From: Sphacelaria rigidula
Lineage: Eukaryota > Phaeophyceae > Sphacelariales
Direction of reading: 5' to 3'
Length of the DNA: 23,464 bases
Assembly (NCBI GenBank): GCA_964200075.2
Contig: CAXNAA020000261.1
Coordinates: forward strand, 1-23,464
Shown here one piece after another: positions 17,472 through 23,464 of the stretch. Within the stretch, counting starts at the first letter, position 1. Each line of letters starts with the position of its first letter. Under the pieces are notes generated by a model that was given only the letters and a program-made list of their open reading frames with translations, did not search any database and was not told the origin of the DNA. Position numbers and translations under genes: made by a program.

Positions 17472-20223
17472 AGTGAGTTTAACTATAAAAACGCCGAGAA
17501 GAATGTATTGAGAAAAGCTAAGAAAAAAAAAAGCGACCTCCGTTAAGGATCCGTAAAATTTAACTGCCTTATGGTGAAGAGGAAATACCTTTGAAGACAC
17601 CGCAGTAGAGTACGTGGCTTGCTCTGAGACAGATGAACGTCGAACGTACTGCACGGCATGTCAAGTTAGTTGCGCGGTATATTAAAAAAAAAAAATGTCA
17701 TGGATACCGACAGCAGTGCTGTCTGTACAACATCCGTAAGGCATCAGGTTTGTTTTCGAAGAAATATGGAGCACTCGTTTGTAAATGCTTGAGCGGGCAG
17801 CCGGAGGGTGACGCTTCAGAGCAAAGTGATGTAATCTGATGCTTGCAGAAATCTACAGACAGCGGTAGTAGAGCACGAGGCGTGCACTGATGAGGCGAAA
17901 GACATACTCACTGCGGCCCCATAGTACGTTTTTCCCCCCCGTTCCGCCATGTGTTGGATACTGATTTTCTCCGTAGAGCATCGACTTTGAATTTTGATGA
18001 AACATGGACCAGCTTTTATCTTCGAGGGAAACAAAAGTTTTTAGGTCGACCATCTCTTCGTGTGCTTTGCTTTAGTTTATATTTTTTTCACCTCTTAGTC
18101 TACTGTGTCGTTCTGTTCGACTTTGTTCTGTTTCTTCTTTTCTTGAGGGAGTGTTTCAACTTTGCTTCCCTTGGGTACGTCTATCATGCGACCACAGCTG
18201 GACCCATGGGTGGGCAGCTAAAGTGCGATAATAAATCAAGATCAAATCAAGAAGTGGAGCGAGCTACTTGCATTGAGACGGCAGACGCCATCGGGCGGCT
18301 GCACTGTACTGCATGCTTGTTGTGCTGTGCCTACCTATCCATGCCGTAATGTGTGCCGAACAGTCTGCAGTTTCCACGCGCTGAGATGTGTTGGCTGCTT
18401 CAAAATTAGCCTCTGCCTACCTTCTTTTTGCCAGGGGAGCCACCTGGCGGGCAACTTCCTTTCGTGAGAACCAGCAGAACAGTTATGTTGGCCGACTCTC
18501 CTCGGTGCGTTCTCTACGACCCATATACTTGGCCACTTGAACTTCATTTGTACATTGAACCTTTTTTTCTAAATAAGAAGCTCTGTTCTTTGTGGTCGTG
18601 GGCAGCAGCTATCCGTTCTTTGCAAAGATGATGAACTCACCCATCCGTACCCAATTCTGGAGTATTCTTTCCTACACGACGATGCTATGCCCGTAGCTGT
18701 AGACCACACACGCCGCTGTGAAGTTTTTAGAAGTCCTACGCGCATCGAACGCTCCGTGCGTATGGAAGGCCGAACACATTCTCCCACGGAGGCCGATGTG
18801 TCTTTGCGTTGTTTTTTACTTGGGTCAGGTGTTCTCGCTTCGTCTGCTATCTGATGCATTCCAGTTCGTGTGCAGTGAATATTTCGATAACCTCCCCCCA
18901 TTCCCCCCCCACCCCCCCCGAAAAAAAAAAAAGGACCCGCCGTTGAGACCCAAAACTGTCGAGATGTACTGTTTGATTGCGCACTCATGACTAACGATCC
19001 AGTGGAAGTCTGACTGCACATACGGTGAGGGTCTTCCCCATCCGCAGCTGCGTGAAGGTTGGCATCAGCCGATTGTTCCTTAGCTTGTAAATCAACGCTA
19101 CTTGAAACTACATTTGCTTCCTATAGTTTTATCAAGTACCATAGTTTTTCTTTTGAAGATAGTACACTTTCCCTGGTGAAGTGATGTACTCCGGGTTGTT
19201 CTGACTTTCTCATAGTGAGTTCTGCCCGCACCCTCATGCCCTCGCTCCTTTGATTGCTTGTCTCGTCAACACGGCAGTCGAAAACACCGCATCAGACAAG
19301 GATCGTTGCCTGTGTACGCCCGATGGTGACAGGTCCCTGGCGCGACTGCTACCAACGCCACCACCAGCGTTCACTATCGATACCCTTCAGGTGGTACCAT
19401 CGGCTAGAGATGAGAGTCACGTGTCACGAATCGACAGGGCAACATTCATCATGTGCATCCCCGGTGTTGGTATATGCACTTCAACGTCATGTGGATGGAG
19501 TGGGTACCTTTATGGTACACCAAAGGCCCGGTCCAAGAATCTTCAGATATGTCTTTTTTTTTCCCCTCATATAAACAATCCGACTGTGGAAAATTATTCT
19601 CTGTTGTTGATTTGTATCTATTTGTTCTTGTTTGGTAGCCTCAGTCACCAAAGGACGGCCTATCTTTGATGATAGGTTCTCCAAGGTGTATCCGACTGCC
19701 GAGCAAACTCGGAACAATTTCTTTGGTGTGTCATGAAGCCCCTGCTTGCAAGGGTGAAACGTCCGCCAGTATGAACGTGCGGTCTTAGCGTCTCTGAAGT
19801 CTCTCGTCATACGGTGACAACGTTTTTGCGAAGTGCACTGTAACGGGGGTCGTCATAACTTGTTGAAAGTTGTGTACGGTGCTGCCTTGATGGGTGCTTG
19901 CGGAGGATGCACCATGGCTGTTTAGCCTACTAGCGCTCGGCACACATGATGTGGGATGGTATACTAGACACATACTGGGCCTGAAGAGGATGAAACGATA
20001 GAGGGAGTTAAAGTGAGGTATCATCAAAATGAAAAGTACAGCTGGGCAGATATGCAGTCATCAGCGATCTCATCTCGGTGTCCACATTCAATTGTGTAGT
20101 GGGTAATAAATACATGGCCTTCACTGTATTATGTTCAAGTAACTAACGTCCTACACTCGACGGGAGTGATGAAGATGCGCACCTCGAAGGTGTGTGAAGC
20201 TACCCAACTTGAAGAGTAGAAAT
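17472..20223. other. No supportable gene; homopolymer-rich anonymous DNA
   Basis: Short overlapping ORFs only. The largest (18569-19021, minus) crosses C and A homopolymers: C8 at 18903-18910, C8 at 18912-18919 and A12 at 18921-18932, which generate artificial Gly and Phe runs. A pyrimidine-rich stretch lies at about 18060-18150. No RNA gene or mobile element was recognised. Confidence 0.5.
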
Positions 20224-20445
20224 GAGTGATGCTACGGTAGGGGTGCACATATATTTTCTGAGGTTAGAATTGTTAGGAGCCCTTTANNNNNNNNNNATTA
20301 CTACTTCAATGTGCTGGGGATATTCCGAATGAATTTGCAAACGGGGATGCCCTGACCCATGTTTGTGTGCATCTAGAATCGTTAGGAACCCTGAAGTAGA
20401 CATAATTGCGCGAAAAAAGTGCACCCCTACCGTAGCGTTGCTCAA
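20224..20445. mobile_element. About 220-bp element with 18-bp perfect terminal inverted repeats, containing a gap
   Basis: GCTACGGTAGGGGTGCAC (20232-20249) is exactly mirrored at 20419-20436. The match continues weakly outwards (TGAG near 20225 and CTCA near 20441). Inside each end lies a direct copy of TAGAAT(T/C)GTTAGGA(G/A)CCCT, near 20266 and 20375. A run of 10 N (20287-20296) interrupts the element. No coding capacity is visible, and target duplications could not be defined. It is probably a MITE or a fragment of a larger DNA transposon. Confidence 0.55.
20287..20296. other. Assembly gap (10 N)
   Basis: Undetermined bases inside the inverted-repeat element. The real gap length may differ. 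Confidence 0.95.
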
Positions 20446-21786
20446 ATATGAAGGGGCGCATTATGTGCCTTTGATTGCTACAAGCACCATAGCGCATACT
20501 CTAAACCTCGGTTCGGGCAAGTTAACGTCATGCTGGAGGCACAGTACAAATCATGCCCCTCAAGATATAGGTTTACTTTGCTAATGCCCTTCACACACCT
20601 GCATCATGTTTGCAAGAAAGCACGTATCACGCAGCCGCCCGCCCCCCCATACCCGNNNNNNNNNCATTCTTCAACGTTTCAAGATACAATTCTTCGGAAC
20701 ACAAAAAAACTTGGTCATTTGTACTGTACTCCAACATTACTCAGTCAAAGTCGTGTCAGACACAATCTAACTTGAATTCCGACCTTCCGATCCGACGGAG
20801 TCCTGTTGCTCGACCCCTTTCAATAGGCACAAGCATGTACATATCAAAATAACCTCTCTTTCTCCCCTCGTTTCGACTTGGGTTTGGGGACCTGGACCTG
20901 CCAAAAAGAAAAGATTTACCAGTAGTCGAAAGGAGGAGGTGGTGGATGCTCAAAACTGCCACCGTGGCAAAGCAATAGAGAGCAGATGTCATATGGTGGC
21001 AATGTGAACTGTACAAGGAGGAACGGGACTTGCTGAAGGAGGGAATGCGGGACGTGAACGGAGTTAGCATGGAATCGTTTGATGCGTTAGACAGTACGGG
21101 TAAAATGACGGTCACACGAAGAGATGAGTGACCATAGGCGGCGAAACAGGATGGGGATGAGGTATTTCAAACCTTTTTTGCGCAACGTATGGGAGGCACG
21201 TTATGAGCACCGGACTGTTGTAGATGTCTCTGCTAGGAGTAGGAACGTTGCTCGATGTCGAAAGGAATGCGTGGTCAGTAGTCAAACGACTAAGGCAAGA
21301 AACGAATGAGTACGTCCCCATTTTTAGCTTGTAACAGTCTACTTCGGTCTTCCTTTCCTGCCCCCTCCATCTCCAGCCACGGGAAGAGGGCTGCTGCATC
21401 ATGGGCATTGCCCTCTCTCTCTCCATCAATGTCCATGGAGAGATCCTTGCAGAGAGGTGTTTGTGCTTGCTCGCCGGTCGCGATCCACCCCAAAGTCAAG
21501 CCCAACATTCATCACCGGGAAAACAATTTTGGAGTTCACGCCTCACCGAGAAGTGATGCTCGACAGGGGACATGAGGGCTGGAAATAAGCATGTCTCGAT
21601 AGCCACATATTTATCATTCCACAAAACGTTGCATCTCTACAGTCCAATATATTATCTTTTTTGTTATTCCACAGACCAACAGGCCGATGCACCCCAACAG
21701 TTATCGATATGTTATTTGAATTCGGAGGCACAATCATTCCATAGCATGCTGTGCGTGACACGCCGCATGCTCTATTTTTAATTTTT
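20446..21786. other. No supportable gene; second assembly gap inside
   Basis: Nine N at 20656-20664, directly after a C-rich stretch. Minus-strand ORFs at 20756-21115 and 21112-21429 are adjacent and Ser/Pro-rich but have no recognised domain. I see nothing else definable. Confidence 0.45.
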
Positions 21787-22020
21787 AGTTCAGCTGTCAG
21801 CTACAAACCGACCAACAATCAAATCAGGCGACGCCAGATACTCTCTTGTTTAAGCATGTTACGTGGAAATGTTTGCGTTCTTCGTGAGGATCCAGTTCTG
21901 CCCGCTTACAGCTCGCCCAACAACCAAAACAGATGATGCTTTACACTTTTGTTTGGGATGCTCTACAAGCCAGCGCATGCCTGTACACCTCATAATATTT
22001 CAGTTCTGCTGAGTTATTAC
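21787..22020. repeat. Degenerate tandem units of about 107 bp
   Basis: AGTTC(A/T)GC words start related stretches at about 21787, 21892 and 22002. The first two share, in order, a CAGCT word, CCAACAA(T/C)CAAA(T/A)CAG, and CTCTTGTTTAAGCATG versus CTTTTGTTTGGGATG. The third is only a partial start. The similarity is low, so this is a tentative old duplication. Confidence 0.35.
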
Positions 22021-22092
22021 AATTTGACCATACGAGCTGGGTCAGCCTAGTGGCGGATCTGAAGTTTGCAGGCCTATAATCGTTTATACATA

Positions 22093-22395
22093 ACAGGGTT
22101 TTCGTGAGATTGAGAGTAGATGATACGATTGAGAGAGGCTTTGATCATTCGCTTTAAGTGATTCATTTTTATTCCACGTGTGCTTTTCTTTTCCTCCATT
22201 AATTGCGTGTGCTTACAGCTACACGTCGATATCCTACCCAGGGATATCAAGGGCCTCAGTGGCCAGCTATTATTATCGCAGAAAGCATGTTGAGCCTCGT
22301 AGAAGTGCATTTCGGAACTGAAACGATTCACTCACTGGTTGACCGCTTTTCACTCCCAATCGTATCATCTACTCTCAATCTCACGAAAACACTGT
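22093..22395. mobile_element. 303-bp MITE with 43-bp terminal inverted repeats, TA flanks
   Basis: The left arm 22093-22135 starts ACAGGGTTTTCGTGAGATTG. The right arm 22353-22395 is its reverse complement at 41 of 43 positions. Both ends are flanked by TA (22091-22092 and 22396-22397). The interior has no transposase motif. Known: TA duplication is typical of the IS630/Tc1/mariner superfamily and its MITEs. The near-identical arms suggest a fairly recent insertion; family assignment is inference. Confidence 0.75.
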
Positions 22396-22397
22396 TA

Positions 22398-22636
22398 CAT
22401 TTTGAGTTGGACCCTGAAATTTGGTATGGACAATGTATAGGGCATAAAGAAAAAAATTACCTCGGTACCAAAAGTTTTTTTTTTTTAATCAATTGAACGC
22501 ACTTTACTAATACCTGAGAACTGATTATTGCCCTTAGATCATGGAGAAAAACTAAAAACCTTTTGGTACCGAAGTAATATTTTTTTTCATGCCTTAATCA
22601 TTTTCCATACCAAATTTCAGCGTCCAACTCTGAGTG
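22398..22636. mobile_element. 239-bp fold-back element with arms of about 90 bp, TA flanks
   Basis: The left arm 22398-22486 and right arm 22547-22636 are reverse complements along nearly their whole length. They include GAGTTGGAC, CTGAAATTTGGTATGGA, GGCAT and TCGGTACCAAAAG in order; the loop is 60 bases. Flanks are TA at 22396-22397 and 22637-22638, and the left TA is shared with the preceding element. The arms differ at many positions, so it is older than its neighbour. If transcribed it would form a long hairpin RNA. There is no coding capacity. Confidence 0.75.
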
Positions 22637-22733
22637 TATAAAAAAGCCTGGGCCTGTCAAAAACCGGGTCGGTAGAAATCCGGAACAGTATTTCGCAGAC
22701 CACTCACCGGCCCACGTTTGGTTTTCGTGTATT

Positions 22734-22946
22734 GAAACTTTGTGTGGGCGCTCTCTAAGGCATAATTGACAAAAAAAAAGTAGGTCAGGTTGTTTTTTTT
22801 TCATTTTTCTTCACTGGTTTAGGGCGTTCTACTATGGTAAAGACCATTTCTTCACGAGAACGCCCTAACCTCTATGAAGAAAATGAAAAAAATGGAGGCT
22901 CGTTTTTTTTTTCGGCACTCTTTTGTGGTTCTCCACACCAAAATTC
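22734..22946. mobile_element. About 213-bp imperfect fold-back element
   Basis: The inner arms are strong: TTAGGGCGTTCT (22819-22830) pairs with AGAACGCCCTAA (22857-22868), and TTCATTTTTCTTCA pairs with TGAAGAAAATGAA just outside. Further out, T9/A9 tracts and GAAACTTTGTGTGG versus CCACACCAAAATTC continue the symmetry less well. A second small hairpin (ATGGT-aaag-ACCAT) sits at the centre. No clear target duplication was found. Probably a degraded fold-back or MITE. Confidence 0.55.
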
Positions 22947-23464
22947 GTCGCCATCCACTGAAAAATGCATGGATCGGGAGATTCATAGAGATTTTAGTAT
23001 CGGGGCTTCTCCCTCAGGTATAGGAATTACTAGACATGGGGTATAATCAACGAGAAAATATGGGCCCAAACTTTTGAGCAGATGGGCACCTTCCCCTTGA
23101 TTAGACGATTAGTACGATATTATGCGGATCACGGCCCAACTCGTCTATGTCGATGCGATATTGCTTTTAGAGCTTAAATCCGTGTCTAGGCTGGCCCAGC
23201 TCGTACAAACGGCTGATATGAAGCATTTTTTTTCATGCCATGCTCGAACATGTATGTCCCCAGATCATGTAATACTGTGTCAACCCTAGGCAGTTTCAAC
23301 TCTACCAGTAAACAGTAATGCGTGATGCGCATCTCAGTCTGTACTCAAGTACTCATGCGGCGGGGGCACCGGTCAATTTTCATCTCTAAACAACAAATGA
23401 ATTGTGCGAATTGAGGTTTAACTCCGAGATGAGGTTCAAGCCTAAAACAGTGCTTTCCCCACAC
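22947..23464. other. No supportable gene
   Basis: A short direct repeat, GGCCCA(A/G)CTCGT, occurs about 70 bp apart near 23134 and 23202. Nothing else is recognised. Confidence 0.4.

Noticed and set aside
18569-19021. 150-codon minus-strand ORF with Phe and Gly runs
   Set aside because: The runs come from A12 and C8 homopolymers; no domain is recognisable.

Overview
The window looks like repeat-rich, gene-poor nuclear DNA of a eukaryote. It has no prokaryote-style gene packing, no operons and no complete conserved cellular gene. It does hold a retroelement gag gene, a tRNA-like SINE-type unit, several miniature inverted-repeat elements, a minisatellite, many A/T and G/C homopolymer tracts and two assembly gaps. 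An alga or other protist is possible, but the sequence alone does not fix the species.

Layout. 1-4145: a 57-base G run, then DNA with no gene I can defend. 4146-6389 (-): the one convincing long gene, a 747-codon Gag-like protein with a capsid-type domain and a CCHC zinc knuckle. No protease, reverse transcriptase, integrase or LTR pair is visible around it. 7013-7891: a decayed ankyrin-repeat fragment and a second unidentified ORF (+). 7892-11330: small ORFs and short palindromes only. 11331-12710: a two-block minisatellite of about 42-bp monomers rich in GAGCTAC/GTAGCTC, split by two short elements with CCCTTTGACCGC-type termini and TTAA-like flanks. A third member of that family lies at 14871-14959. 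13487-14603: a head-to-head pair of broken copies of an unrecognised coding module, joined as a large inverted repeat. 15257-16330: nested degenerate direct repeats. 16457-16716 (-): a tRNA-like promoter region followed by a (TTTG)n-type tail. 20224-20445: an inverted-repeat element interrupted by an assembly gap. 22091-22946: three consecutive fold-back elements; the first two are bounded by TA and share a TA between them.

There is no evidence that the genes work together as a pathway. The unifying theme is mobile DNA: a retroelement gag, small non-autonomous elements of at least three terminal types, a SINE-like unit and decayed gene pieces. The most unusual items are the stand-alone gag ORF, the head-to-head broken coding module, the hairpin-rich minisatellite with its embedded elements, and the fold-back cluster near the right end.
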